Assembly: GCF_000422545.1 (NCBI RefSeq) | Contig: NZ_KE383874.1 | Span: 57,214-121,213, forward strand | DNA from: Desulfocurvibacter africanus subsp. africanus DSM 2603 | Lineage (GTDB): Bacteria > Desulfobacterota > Desulfovibrionia > Desulfovibrionales > Desulfovibrionaceae | Length of the DNA stretch: 64,000 bases | Direction of reading: 5' to 3' | Shown: positions 1 through 8,088 of the stretch, piece by piece | How positions within the stretch are numbered: position 1 is the stretch's first letter | Layout: each line of letters starts with the position of its first letter | The notes under the pieces: model-generated | Databases searched by the model: none | What the model saw: only the letters and a program-made list of their open reading frames with translations | Told to the model about the DNA's origin: nothing | Translations under genes and position numbers: made by a program

Positions 1-150
1 GGGTTCTCGGGCGGGAACCCGCGAAAGTAGTCGGTTGTGGTTGCAAGGGGATGATGCGAATTTACGCTCGCTCCTTAACCTGCTGTAACACCTTGTGTTT
101 ATTCATCCGCGAATCTCCCTGGAAAATCCCGCGAGCTTGCGGTTCGCGGA
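1..150 (-). promoter_or_regulatory. CRISPR leader (type I-C), array begins outside window
   Basis: This stretch follows the cas2 stop on the minus strand, where the leader of type I-C loci normally lies. It starts with the inverted repeat CCGCGAA (149-143) / TTCGCGG (113-107), a feature I recall from other I-C leaders just after cas2. A second short inverted repeat, GGGTTC/GAACCC, lies at 1-20. No repeat-spacer unit is visible, so the first repeat should be upstream of base 1 on the plus-strand numbering. The leader role is inferred from position and the inverted repeat. Confidence 0.7.
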
Positions 151-441
151 TCATATCACCAGCGGGCCTTCCGGGTTAATCGCTGGCTTGGCTCCGACGT
201 GCTCCACCCGGCGCTCCCAGTTTGCCCCCAGGTAGTAGAAACGCAGGCTGTCCTGCTCGGGGTTGATGGCGTCCACGAGCTTAGCCTTGAGGACAGCCCA
301 TTCCGCAGGGTCGACCAGGCATTCGAAGACCGAGAACTGCACCCGCTGGCCGTAGTTCTCGCACGTCCTGGCCACTTTACGCAGCCGGGCCTGGCCGCCC
401 GTCTCGCTCACGGCGACATCATAGCTGACAAGCACCATCAT
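151..441 (-). CDS. cas2: CRISPR-associated endonuclease Cas2, type I-C
   Basis: A 96-residue protein of normal Cas2 length. It begins with the ferredoxin-like strand MMVLVSYDVAV, whose Asp is the usual metal-site residue, followed by the RVQFSVFECLVD segment typical of the family. Cas2 dimers bridge two Cas1 dimers in the spacer-integration complex. It is the last gene of the cas operon. The start ATG lies 15 nt beyond a solitary CRISPR-like repeat, and GGAAG at about 10 nt upstream can serve as ribosome binding site. The coding sequence is GC-rich like cas1. Confidence 0.95.
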   Translation of the reverse strand: MMVLVSYDVAVSETGGQARLRKVARTCENYGQRVQFSVFECLVDPAEWAVLKAKLVDAINPEQDSLRFYYLGANWERRVEHVGAKPAINPEGPLVI

Positions 442-456
442 GGCTCACTTCCACAG

Positions 457-488
457 GTTTCAATCCACGGCCCTCATGCAAAGGCGAC
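457..488 (-). repeat. Solitary type I-C CRISPR-like repeat between cas1 and cas2
   Basis: On the minus strand this is a 32-nt segment, exactly the length of I-C repeats. It begins GTCGCC and ends CGTGGATTGAAAC, matching the ends of the Desulfovibrio-type I-C repeat as I remember it. The middle is diverged but still folds: seven pairing positions with one mismatch and two G-U pairs. It fills the cas1-cas2 gap, 1 nt after the cas1 stop and 15 nt before the cas2 start. No second repeat is found nearby, so it is not an array. Confidence 0.75.
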
Positions 489-489
489 C

Positions 490-1515
490 TCACCGCCATA
501 GGAACGGCGGATAGCCGTCCAGATCGCCGCGCAGATGCCGGGCCAGGAGCAGGGCCTGGGCAAAGAAGAGCATGCCGAGGGCCACGCGCTCCTTGAGGAA
601 CGGGTGCACGATCTCCTCGCGCTTGCGCTCCTGGTAGGCCACGAGCACGGCCTTGCGCGTTTCATCGTCCATGGTCACGGCCCCGGATTCGGACACCGTG
701 AACCCGCTTGCCTTGACCTGGCGCTTGTTGACCAGCGAAAGCGCCAGCCGGTCGGCGATGATCGGGCGGAACTCCTCCATGAGGTCCAGGGCGAGGCCGG
801 GACGTCCGGGCCTGTCCCGGTGCAGGAAGCCCACCTGGCAGTCCAGCCCCACGGATTCGAGCGCGGACCGCACATCATGCGCAAGCAAGGTGTACAGGAA
901 GGACAGCAGGCAGTTCATGCGGTCCAGCGGCGGCCGACGATTGCGGCCCTCGAAACGGAAGGCCTCCTTGTCCGCCAGGATCATGTGGTCGAAAGCCCCG
1001 AAGTAGCGGTGCGCCGCGTCGCCTTCTACGCCGCGCATGGCCTCCAGGTCGTCCGTGGTCTCCAGCCGGCGCAGCAGCCCGCCCAGGCCGTCGGCCGCGG
1101 CCTCCACCGCCTGGGCTGTCTCCGGGTGGTCCCTGGCGGAGCGGCGCAGGACCGTGCGGCAGTTGCAGAGCTTGCCGGCCAGCATGGCCCTGGCGATCTC
1201 CAGGCACGCGCCGCCGTTATCTGCCCGCCGGAACTGCTCGCGCCGCAGCAGCACGTTGCCCGAGACCGGCCCCGCGACCCTGGCCAGGAAACGGCCGTTC
1301 TCGGACAGGAAGCTCACGGCAACGTCGCGCTCGGCGCACATGCCGAGCAGGAACGGGCTGGCCAGCACGTTGCCGAAGCAGACCACGCCGTCCAGGGTGT
1401 GTACCGGCACGCGCAGCCGCCGCTCGCCGTCCACGGACACGGCCACGGTCTCGCCATCCTTGGACAGGTACGCGCCCTGGGTGGTCACGAAGAGCGTGTT
1501 GAGCAGTCGTTTCAT
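490..1515 (-). CDS. cas1: CRISPR-associated integrase Cas1, type I-C
   Basis: Cas1 integrates new spacers at the leader end of the array. From the ATG at 1515 (MKRLLNTLFVTTQGAYL) it is 341 residues, the usual I-C size. It has the N-terminal beta domain and the alpha-helical catalytic part, including NRRPPLDRMNCLLSFLYTLL, the FLHRDRPGRPGLALDLMEEF block with the catalytic His and acidic residues, and LVNKRQV. The original cas4 stop overlaps this ATG as ATGA (1515-1512), which supports this start. The open frame continues upstream into the N-terminal cas4 frame, so a Cas4-Cas1 fusion polypeptide could also be made. A 120-base sample was 77% G+C. Confidence 0.93.
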   Translation of the reverse strand: MKRLLNTLFVTTQGAYLSKDGETVAVSVDGERRLRVPVHTLDGVVCFGNVLASPFLLGMCAERDVAVSFLSENGRFLARVAGPVSGNVLLRREQFRRADNGGACLEIARAMLAGKLCNCRTVLRRSARDHPETAQAVEAAADGLGGLLRRLETTDDLEAMRGVEGDAAHRYFGAFDHMILADKEAFRFEGRNRRPPLDRMNCLLSFLYTLLAHDVRSALESVGLDCQVGFLHRDRPGRPGLALDLMEEFRPIIADRLALSLVNKRQVKASGFTVSESGAVTMDDETRKAVLVAYQERKREEIVHPFLKERVALGMLFFAQALLLARHLRGDLDGYPPFLWR

Positions 1516-2079
1516 GGTTCCCTCATGGCCTTGAGCATGTATGCCCGCGCCGAAGCCTTGCCCGCTCCGGCCTTGGGCAGGCAGCGCCCGGCCAGGGAGC
1601 AGGCCGCGCAGCCGCTCGTCAAAAGCGACCTGCTCCCGCCTGCGCGTCTTGCCGTAGAACAGAGCGCCCTCGGCCACTCGCGTGCCAAGCATTTCGCTTT
1701 CGAGCATCTCTTCCAGGCACATGGCCTGGGCGCAGAGCTGGATGCGGTCCCAGTCTTTCTGCTTGGGCCTGCCGCGCTTGTATTCGACGGGAAAGGGAAC
1801 CTTGCGGCCCCCCTTGTCGCCAGCGGCATGGAACTCCACCACGTCGGCCCTGCCCGTCAGCCCCAAACGCAGGGAGCGCAACAGCAGGCCATAGGCGACG
1901 CGCACGCCGCCGCGCGTTTCGCTTTGCGGCCTGTCCACGCGCTCGTGCAGCAGCCGGCCTTCGGCCGTGAACACGTTCTCGCTCCAGGCCCGCTCCACAT
2001 GGATGAGCGCGCACTGCCTGGGGCAATAGAGGTAATGCTGCAGGGCCGAAATGGGCAGCAGGTCGTCCTCGGAGTACAT
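1512..2079 (-). pseudogene. cas4: cas4, frameshifted by an internal deletion
   Basis: Cas4 is an Fe-S RecB-like nuclease that trims prespacers. The N-terminal part reads well from ATG 2079 (MYSEDDLLPISALQHYLYCP, then the VPFPVEYKRGRPK nuclease motif and the QLCAQAMCLEEML motif), up to AFDERL near 1620. The three C-terminal cluster cysteines (GCAACSLAGRCLP) lie in another frame, which ends at the TGA overlapping the cas1 ATG. The joined span of 568 bp is not a multiple of three and is about 25-30 codons shorter than usual. A deletion between the two parts is the simplest reading. The first frame instead runs open into cas1. Confidence 0.8.
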
Positions 2080-2083
2080 GGGA

Positions 2084-2920
2084 CTAGCTGCCAGCAATGA
2101 CCTCTGGCTTTAAACCAGCCAATTCTGTCAACGAGTATTCCACGTCGCCATGGGCAAGTGTTTCAACCTTCAGGCTTCCGTGGACCTTGGCGGAAGAATA
2201 CTGACCGCTTGGGCTGTTGTGTTTCCACCAGTAAACCTTGAGAACCTCCATGCTTCCCTCGGGCCTAGCAGAGGAGGCATCGTTATCGAACAGCTGGGGC
2301 AAAACCTTCTTGATAACCTCGGCATCCTCATCACTGAAACCAGTCCTTCCAGCCAACTGTGGATTCATGGCGCCGTAGAAGAGGTAGACCCCATGATCCA
2401 CGCGATGTTTCATGCCCATGGTATCCGATCCACGCTTGACCTCTTCCTCCAGGCTGACACTTCGAGTGATCTGCGTACTGGTGACGCTGACTGGTGTCAG
2501 ACTGAAAGCGGGGTGGATCGAAACCGGCCCGCGAACAGGAATGGAAACGCCGGAACCCTTCTCAGCGTCTTTCTTCTTGCCGGCGAAGGAGAAAATCTGG
2601 CCGAAGGCGCGCACATCGAACCAGGTCTTACAAGCGGTTTCAATCACCTGCTCCGGCTTTGAATAATCCTTGATGACACTGTCGGCGCGGGCTTTGAGGC
2701 TTTTGAAGCTATCAATGCGCCGGTCATCGGACTGAACGAAAATGGCATGCCCTATCTCTTGGAGCCTATCTCGCATCTTGCGCTTGAGACAGACATCCGA
2801 AACCTCGCCCTTGCCATCATAGTTGATCCTTGGGCGATTGCCGTTGAGGGGATCGCCGTTGGGATTGGCGTTGGCGACACGGAAGACCACGGCGAAGTCG
2901 ATTTTGTTGCTGAGGCTCAT
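2084..2920 (-). CDS. cas7: Cascade backbone protein Cas7, type I-C (Csd2)
   Basis: Cas7 forms the helical backbone that holds the crRNA spacer. The 278-residue protein has the family opening DFAVVFRVANANPNGDPL and NRPRINYDGKGEVSDVCLKR, the WFDVRAFGQIFSF stretch and the GPVSIHPAFSLTPV block, all Csd2 hallmarks, with normal length. It follows cas8c by 22 bp and ends 4 bp before the cas4 start. A 120-base sample near the 3' end was about 52% G+C, far below cas1 next door, so the cas7/cas4 boundary is a composition break. Confidence 0.95.
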   Translation of the reverse strand: MSLSNKIDFAVVFRVANANPNGDPLNGNRPRINYDGKGEVSDVCLKRKMRDRLQEIGHAIFVQSDDRRIDSFKSLKARADSVIKDYSKPEQVIETACKTWFDVRAFGQIFSFAGKKKDAEKGSGVSIPVRGPVSIHPAFSLTPVSVTSTQITRSVSLEEEVKRGSDTMGMKHRVDHGVYLFYGAMNPQLAGRTGFSDEDAEVIKKVLPQLFDNDASSARPEGSMEVLKVYWWKHNSPSGQYSSAKVHGSLKVETLAHGDVEYSLTELAGLKPEVIAGS

Positions 2921-2942
2921 ATGGGCTCCTTACACTAGCTGG

Positions 2943-3389
2943 TTATTCTTCCTCAGAGTTTTCATCTTCCGGGACATCTGCATCAGGCGCTTGAAGTTCA
3001 TCGAGAAGGGTATCGACCGCTGCTTCTTTACTCCTGAAAAGCTCCGCGCGTTGGCAGTAATAGCCTATGAGAAATTCACCAGAGAGCCGTTCGTCGGAGG
3101 TGAAGTCCTCGGTGGAGAAAAGACACATGACTTCATCGAAGCTCTTTTCAAGTTTTGTAAGCAGCGGTCTCTTATTCGTCGACAGACGTGATCTGTAAGG
3201 CCGCAAATTAAGATCAATTGTCCGCCAAGTGGAAAAAGGATGATCAGCGAAACGTTGCGTATATCTGGCTGCGTTTGTTTCGCGCTTCTCACCGGCAGCG
3301 TTCAGAGCCGCACCTTCAAGATAGTCAGCGAGGGAGAGCAATCTTCCGTAGAGGTAATCTCTATTTCTTCGATCGTGTTCGAGGGCCAT
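2943..3389 (-). CDS. cas11c: Cas11c small subunit, internal translation start within cas8c
   Basis: Type I-C loci lack a separate small-subunit gene; in Desulfovibrio vulgaris Cas11c is known to be made from an internal start in cas8c. Here an in-frame ATG at 3389 (MALEHDRRNRDYLYGR) is preceded by AAGAGGAG at 3406-3399 with 9 nt spacing, a better ribosome binding site than most in this operon. It would give a 148-residue, mostly helical protein sharing the Cas8c C-terminus. The start is predicted from sequence and analogy, not observed. Confidence 0.72.
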   Translation of the reverse strand: MALEHDRRNRDYLYGRLLSLADYLEGAALNAAGEKRETNAARYTQRFADHPFSTWRTIDLNLRPYRSRLSTNKRPLLTKLEKSFDEVMCLFSTEDFTSDERLSGEFLIGYYCQRAELFRSKEAAVDTLLDELQAPDADVPEDENSEEE

Positions 3390-4967
3390 TTGATAGTTCT
3401 CCTCTTTGTGGAAGTATCGGTATGTGGCACAGGCGACGCCAAGGGTTTCATGCCAAGTCATTGCCTGTTCAGTCGGTTTGCCGCCTTTGCGCGTCGTTCC
3501 CCCGGCCTGCTTCTCAAAACCGGCGCGATTGCAGGCCCTGCGGCAGCAGGCCTCTGTGAGGTCCCTCGGGAGGGGAGCGCCATCCACGATGCAGGGCAGC
3601 AGCCGTTCCACCGTCGCCTCCAACAGTTTCCCCCCTGCCTTGCCTAAGATAGACCTGCCATAGGCAGCTCGGGCGATGTCTTTTGGAGAGGGTGCGCAGA
3701 TGTAGAGACGCTTCTCGTCTGCATCAATCTTCCAAGGCCAAGCGCAGCCGGTATGCCAAGCCTCAAGCCGCTCCAGGAACTCCGAGCCGGTCAGTTCGCG
3801 GTAGAACTTGATTGCTAATCGCCCCGTCGAGGCCGCGTTCAGGGCCATAACCACTATATCGTCGGTCGCTCCGAGCGAGGCCCCGTAGCCCTGAACGAGC
3901 AACCGGAACTTCCGGCCGAATTCCTGGGCAGTGTATGGTTTGGATGCACCCACCTCGGCATTGGGGGATGATTTGAAGAGCTTGGCGGTGTCGTAGAGCG
4001 GGTTGGGTGCCGATGTCTCCCTTCCTACGGCCCAGGCTACAGTAGCCAGTTCTCCGTTTCTGCCGCCCTGTCTGGCGATGAGCCAACGCAAGGCGGCATG
4101 GGCCTTGTGCGAAGTTTCGATGCCGACGCTGCATGCCTGCTCTGCGTCCGTGAACCGCCCGCGGTAGGTAAACCCTTCTTTATCGTTGGAGGAGATGAGC
4201 TTAGCCCCGTCGGCGGCATGGCGAATTCTAGCCGGATGCTGTTCGGCGAGCAGCTCCACATTTCCCGTGACGTAGCATTGCCCTCTTTCAACTCGAATTT
4301 GTCTATAGTAAGCGATCCAGCTCTCCCAGACGGATCTGTCCTCCCAAAGGTGGGCAATGGGGTCCTCGGGGATTTCCACCGAGAACCGGACAAAGGCTTC
4401 GAGCTGGTCGGCACTGTTAGGCGGTAGGATACGATAAATACTCGGGATCGGGCTCTTTGCCTTCGGCCACTTCCGGTACGGCATGCCGGCCTCGTCTGGC
4501 ACTATGATGCTGTGACTCATCAGATCTTGAATCAAAGTACCTTTTAACAAATAAGACAAGACTATCTGCACCTTATGGTGTCCATGCTCGGACTCGCACC
4601 AATCATTAAGCAGTTTTGAATACAGATAAAAGCATTCTATTTCCTTTTTAGTGTTTTGTTCCTTGCAGCGCTTATCTCCACCCAACTTTGCATAATCCTT
4701 TGCAACATATTGCAACTTATCGAAAAGTGGGTGCGGTGTGTATCCGCTAGTACGCCCTGCTGATTCTTCTGTTGCAGGAATGATGGTACGATTATTCTCC
4801 TCCACGATTTCCGCACGAACGAGTTCGGATCGTTCATTCACGCTCACATGGATGTGAGCATTTTGCAGCGTATGGAAAATGGGGATAAGCGGCGTCTTTT
4901 CCGAATAGTCCCCCACTAAGCTCGCACACTTATGGTAAGTCTCCACGAGTTTCTGCATCCAGCTCAT
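2943..4967 (-). CDS. cas8c: Cascade large subunit Cas8c (Csd1)
   Basis: Cas8c is the type I-C large subunit that recognises the PAM and recruits Cas3. At 674 residues it is somewhat longer than many Csd1 proteins. The C-terminal part (RRNRDYLYGRLLSLADYLE, then RPYRSRL) is the recognisable Csd1 signature. The ATG overlaps the cas5c stop as ATGA (4967-4964), so translation is probably coupled. It contains an internal start for Cas11c at 3389. A sample around 4.6 kb was only 40% G+C, the lowest in the locus, pointing to recent acquisition of this gene block. Confidence 0.93.
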   Translation of the reverse strand: MSWMQKLVETYHKCASLVGDYSEKTPLIPIFHTLQNAHIHVSVNERSELVRAEIVEENNRTIIPATEESAGRTSGYTPHPLFDKLQYVAKDYAKLGGDKRCKEQNTKKEIECFYLYSKLLNDWCESEHGHHKVQIVLSYLLKGTLIQDLMSHSIIVPDEAGMPYRKWPKAKSPIPSIYRILPPNSADQLEAFVRFSVEIPEDPIAHLWEDRSVWESWIAYYRQIRVERGQCYVTGNVELLAEQHPARIRHAADGAKLISSNDKEGFTYRGRFTDAEQACSVGIETSHKAHAALRWLIARQGGRNGELATVAWAVGRETSAPNPLYDTAKLFKSSPNAEVGASKPYTAQEFGRKFRLLVQGYGASLGATDDIVVMALNAASTGRLAIKFYRELTGSEFLERLEAWHTGCAWPWKIDADEKRLYICAPSPKDIARAAYGRSILGKAGGKLLEATVERLLPCIVDGAPLPRDLTEACCRRACNRAGFEKQAGGTTRKGGKPTEQAMTWHETLGVACATYRYFHKEENYQMALEHDRRNRDYLYGRLLSLADYLEGAALNAAGEKRETNAARYTQRFADHPFSTWRTIDLNLRPYRSRLSTNKRPLLTKLEKSFDEVMCLFSTEDFTSDERLSGEFLIGYYCQRAELFRSKEAAVDTLLDELQAPDADVPEDENSEEE
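3399..3406 (-). promoter_or_regulatory. Internal Shine-Dalgarno for cas11c
   Basis: The minus-strand sequence AAGAGGAG lies 9 nt before the internal ATG of cas8c at 3389. It falls inside an open reading frame, where such a purine run at correct spacing would otherwise be chance, and it decides the Cas11c start. Confidence 0.65.
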
Positions 4968-5704
4968 TCTTCACACTCCTTGTCCTGATTCAGGGCTGGC
5001 GGGCAGGGGAGCATTGGCCGTACGTCGTGGACAAGTGGACATCCCTCAGGGCGGGGGAAATCAATGACACCATTTCTCATCGTTGGTCGCCAGAATCGCG
5101 CCCGAAGCATGTCCATGCCAGACTCATCCGGATAGTCGAAGCCGTGGAACATGAGGCCCAGCGCCAGCTCACCTGCATTGTCTAGTTCGCTTGGCCCCTC
5201 ACCGAATGTGCAAGGCTCGACATATCCCTGACATTCCCGAGTTCCCAGAAAGACATCTTGTCGACCGCCTTTCAGGATCATGCGCTTGGCGCATTCGTAA
5301 TGCTTGCCGTCTATCCGATCAGTGTCCAAATCCTTACGATGCTGGTTCCATTCAAAATGAGCCGATACTTGGTATTCTACATCACGTAGATAGGTGTAGA
5401 TGGAAAGTTCATGCAAGGATTCATTCTTTTTTCCTGGAATGTGCAGGCTAGGATAAACGCCATGCATCTTGATGGGTTTTACGCCTTTTGTCTGAGTCTG
5501 AATGCGCTTCATCACGCGAACTTTATCAATCACCCAGATGAATGTAGGCTTCCAATAGATGGACTTGGCGATGCCCTTGAGAGCCTCGTACGTCGGGATA
5601 TGGTAGGAGCACTTTTCGCCCCCGATGCGTGTCAGAGGATCTGTGAAAAGGGCAAAACTCCCCCTTACTGTGAAGGAAACGCTGTTCTTCATGGCTGTCT
5701 CCAT
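4964..5704 (-). CDS. cas5c: Pre-crRNA endonuclease Cas5, type I-C (Cas5c/Cas5d)
   Basis: In type I-C, Cas5 replaces Cas6: it cuts the repeat RNA and then stays on the 5' handle. The 246-residue protein opens with SVSFTVRGSFALFTDPL and carries the conserved GEKCSYHIPTYEALKGIAKSIYW block. The HYECAKRMI and FLGTRECQGYVEP segments are typical of Cas5d. Starts at 5704 (METAM) or the internal Met (MKNSV) are both possible. The stop overlaps the cas8c start. If the enzyme accepts degenerate repeats, the solitary repeat between cas1 and cas2 is a candidate target in the operon mRNA. Confidence 0.93.
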   Translation of the reverse strand: METAMKNSVSFTVRGSFALFTDPLTRIGGEKCSYHIPTYEALKGIAKSIYWKPTFIWVIDKVRVMKRIQTQTKGVKPIKMHGVYPSLHIPGKKNESLHELSIYTYLRDVEYQVSAHFEWNQHRKDLDTDRIDGKHYECAKRMILKGGRQDVFLGTRECQGYVEPCTFGEGPSELDNAGELALGLMFHGFDYPDESGMDMLRARFWRPTMRNGVIDFPRPEGCPLVHDVRPMLPCPPALNQDKECEE

Positions 5705-5706
5705 GG

Positions 5707-8085
5707 TTATGCGAATAGAGCCGCCCCGTGCTCACCAGTCAGACCAAAGTCGGGATCATAGCCGCTTTGGATGCAGTAAACGCCGCTTCCAGGATTTGTT
5801 TCAAAGATAGCGTTCTCCAATCGATGGAACTCGTGTCTGAAAAGGTTGACCGAATAACGCTGGGCTGCCTTGAGCAGTGCCCTAGTTTTTTCCGGGTCAT
5901 GGCAGCTGCTCAGGTCGTTAATGAGCTCACGTCCCTCTTTGTAAGGAACCAGGACGGGGTCCGTTGCCGCGTCGATGACCGCAAACTCCTTTGCCGCGCT
6001 CGCGAAGGACTGCTTGAGCAGCAACTTGGGGTTTTCGCTACCGTGCATGCGACGGTATGCGTTCACGGCTTCCCCGTTGTCCGACAATGCTTCAAGTAAG
6101 GTGTCTGCATGACCATAACTGTCGGCAGCGACGGGATAGCTCATCTCTTTGGCTCGTTTTGAAAAATGATAGAAGAAGTAACGTTCCATGGCCTTGGGGG
6201 AAAGCAGGTCATTGTCAAAGATAACGGGATTATCTCGAAACTCATTGAGCACGCGTTCGGAGTCTTCTTTGCCCATTTTTATATCTGGCAAATTCCTCAA
6301 GCTCTCTTCCGCCGGATTGAGGATGAAAAGTTCACCGAATCCCCGTTCTCCGTGCCGATTGCAACGGCCGGCCGCCTGAATCATGGAATCCAGGCCCGCC
6401 AAAAATCGAATGACCGCACCGAAACTGATGTCAACTCCCGCCTCGATGAGTTGGGTACTGATTACCGCCAGAGGCTGCCTTGCTTTTTGAATGTCCTTGA
6501 TCGCTTCGAGTATGTCGCTTCGATGCTGAGGACACATGCTCGTGCTCAAGTGAAAGGTTGTGAATGGCTGCTTCCTGCACATTTCGAAGAGCGTCCTGGC
6601 ATTCGCCTTGGTATTGACAACGAGGAGCGCATCGCCTTTCTGCTTCACTTGCTCAGAAAGCAGGCCCCCGATTGCTTCTCGCGACCAGCCACCGGTTCTC
6701 CGCATGTCGCGCATAGCCACCTTGCGGAAAGAGTTGAACTCCTGATGCAAATCTGTGGGTGGCCTCGGCGCCAATTCAGGATAAATAGCGAGCCTGACCG
6801 CGCCTTTTTCTTTGCTCACCTTGTGCAAAATCGGCTGAGTCGCAGTACACAGCACTATGCTCGATCCGCACCGCTCGACCAAAAAATTTGCCGCATTGTT
6901 GAAAAGGTGGACTGTCTTTACAGGTAGCATCTGAATTTCATCGAAGATGAGCACGCTACGGGCCATGGAGCACATGCGCCGGGTCGCCCGTGCTCCCCAG
7001 CCGAAGGGAGCCTCCAGCGCTTGTACCATGGTGGTGAAAACGATTGGTGCATCCCAGTTTTCGGCGAGAATGCGGGCTTCGTCCGTATCCTTGTCCGGGG
7101 CGAGGTTGGAATGGTGCTCCAAGACGATGGTTCCGACCGGCGCTTTGATTGGCTCCTCGAAGACCTCCCTGGCGACCCTTGCATTTTGCTCGATAATTGA
7201 AGTGTACGGCAGAACTACAATTATCCGCTCAAGACCATGCGTTTCTGCGTGCTTGAGAGCGAAACGCAGACTGGAGAGCGTCTTTGCTCCGCCGGTGGGG
7301 ATGGAGAGGGTAAAGACGCCGCGTGCCCGGCCGCCCTGCTCCAGACAGGCAGTCGAAATCTCCGCGCGAAGGGCATCCACTTGGTTCTTCGTTTTGAATT
7401 TGGCGACATGCTGCTCAAGACGTTTACGCAACGTCGGCCAGTCCGGCGGCGGCGACGGAAGACGACTGGCGGCGCTCAGGCGGTCTGCGTCCAGCAGTGC
7501 GCTGAAAACAAATCGGGTTACTAGGCCAAGATGAAACGAATGCAAGGTTTCGGTCGGCTCAGTGTCTCCGATTGCCGCACAAAGCATCGCCAATTCCCGT
7601 TCGCAGCAGCCCGACTGGATAAGCGGTTCGATGTCTGATCCCAATTCTGCCATGAGATGCCGCCTAGCCTCCTCCAGGCCGGTCTCTTTGGGGTCTCGTT
7701 TTAGACGCTTTTCCAAGACACCCTCACCACTGGATGACAAAACATCCATGAGCCCGGCATGATGCGAGGCGATGCACAAGCAGGCCATTTCGGCCAAAAG
7801 TTGAGAAAACTGAGTTTTTCCTGCAAGCCTGTTCCAGAGTAATTGCGCACCAGCAGTCGAGTGCCCTCCCTCGTCCCGGTTAAGGCCGCTTTCCGGATTG
7901 ATATACTCTTGGAACTGTCGTCGATACTTACCGGCATCATGCACAAGACCAACGAGTCTCCCTATTGATGATAGCCCCACAGCTTCGCAATGTCTGGCGG
8001 CGACATCGGCTGTCTGATGAAGATGCTCGGCGACGGTTTGTTCACAGCCGTCTTTTCGTGGACGAGCAAGAAAGATAGTTTTCAT
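5707..8085 (-). CDS. cas3: CRISPR-associated nuclease/helicase Cas3
   Basis: Cas3 degrades target DNA after Cascade binding. The 792-residue protein has an N-terminal HD nuclease domain (HD at 49-50, HSTAG at 75, SHHAG near 107) and an SF2 helicase. Helicase motifs are PTGGAKT (263-269, Walker A), FDEIQ (381-385), LCTATQP, STQLIEAGVDISF and QAAGRCNRHGE (motif VI). It starts 3 bp after a truncated second HD fragment and ends 2 bp before cas5c. No strong ribosome site precedes ATG 8085, so it may depend on coupling to the upstream stub. A 120-base sample was 54% G+C. Confidence 0.95.
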   Translation of the reverse strand: MKTIFLARPRKDGCEQTVAEHLHQTADVAARHCEAVGLSSIGRLVGLVHDAGKYRRQFQEYINPESGLNRDEGGHSTAGAQLLWNRLAGKTQFSQLLAEMACLCIASHHAGLMDVLSSSGEGVLEKRLKRDPKETGLEEARRHLMAELGSDIEPLIQSGCCERELAMLCAAIGDTEPTETLHSFHLGLVTRFVFSALLDADRLSAASRLPSPPPDWPTLRKRLEQHVAKFKTKNQVDALRAEISTACLEQGGRARGVFTLSIPTGGAKTLSSLRFALKHAETHGLERIIVVLPYTSIIEQNARVAREVFEEPIKAPVGTIVLEHHSNLAPDKDTDEARILAENWDAPIVFTTMVQALEAPFGWGARATRRMCSMARSVLIFDEIQMLPVKTVHLFNNAANFLVERCGSSIVLCTATQPILHKVSKEKGAVRLAIYPELAPRPPTDLHQEFNSFRKVAMRDMRRTGGWSREAIGGLLSEQVKQKGDALLVVNTKANARTLFEMCRKQPFTTFHLSTSMCPQHRSDILEAIKDIQKARQPLAVISTQLIEAGVDISFGAVIRFLAGLDSMIQAAGRCNRHGERGFGELFILNPAEESLRNLPDIKMGKEDSERVLNEFRDNPVIFDNDLLSPKAMERYFFYHFSKRAKEMSYPVAADSYGHADTLLEALSDNGEAVNAYRRMHGSENPKLLLKQSFASAAKEFAVIDAATDPVLVPYKEGRELINDLSSCHDPEKTRALLKAAQRYSVNLFRHEFHRLENAIFETNPGSGVYCIQSGYDPDFGLTGEHGAALFA

Positions 8086-8088
8086 TGA

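Noticed and set aside
457-488. Start of a CRISPR array
   Set aside because: Only one repeat exists; no second repeat at spacer distance in cas2 or cas1. Treated as a solitary repeat.
535-2100. Long plus-strand open frame opposite cas4/cas1 (521 codons)
   Set aside because: It mirrors the GC-rich minus-strand genes and has no domain similarity; composition alone explains it.
2634-2652. GTTTCAATCAC inside cas7 as another CRISPR repeat
   Set aside because: Only about 11 bases match and the rest of the repeat is absent; it is ordinary coding sequence.
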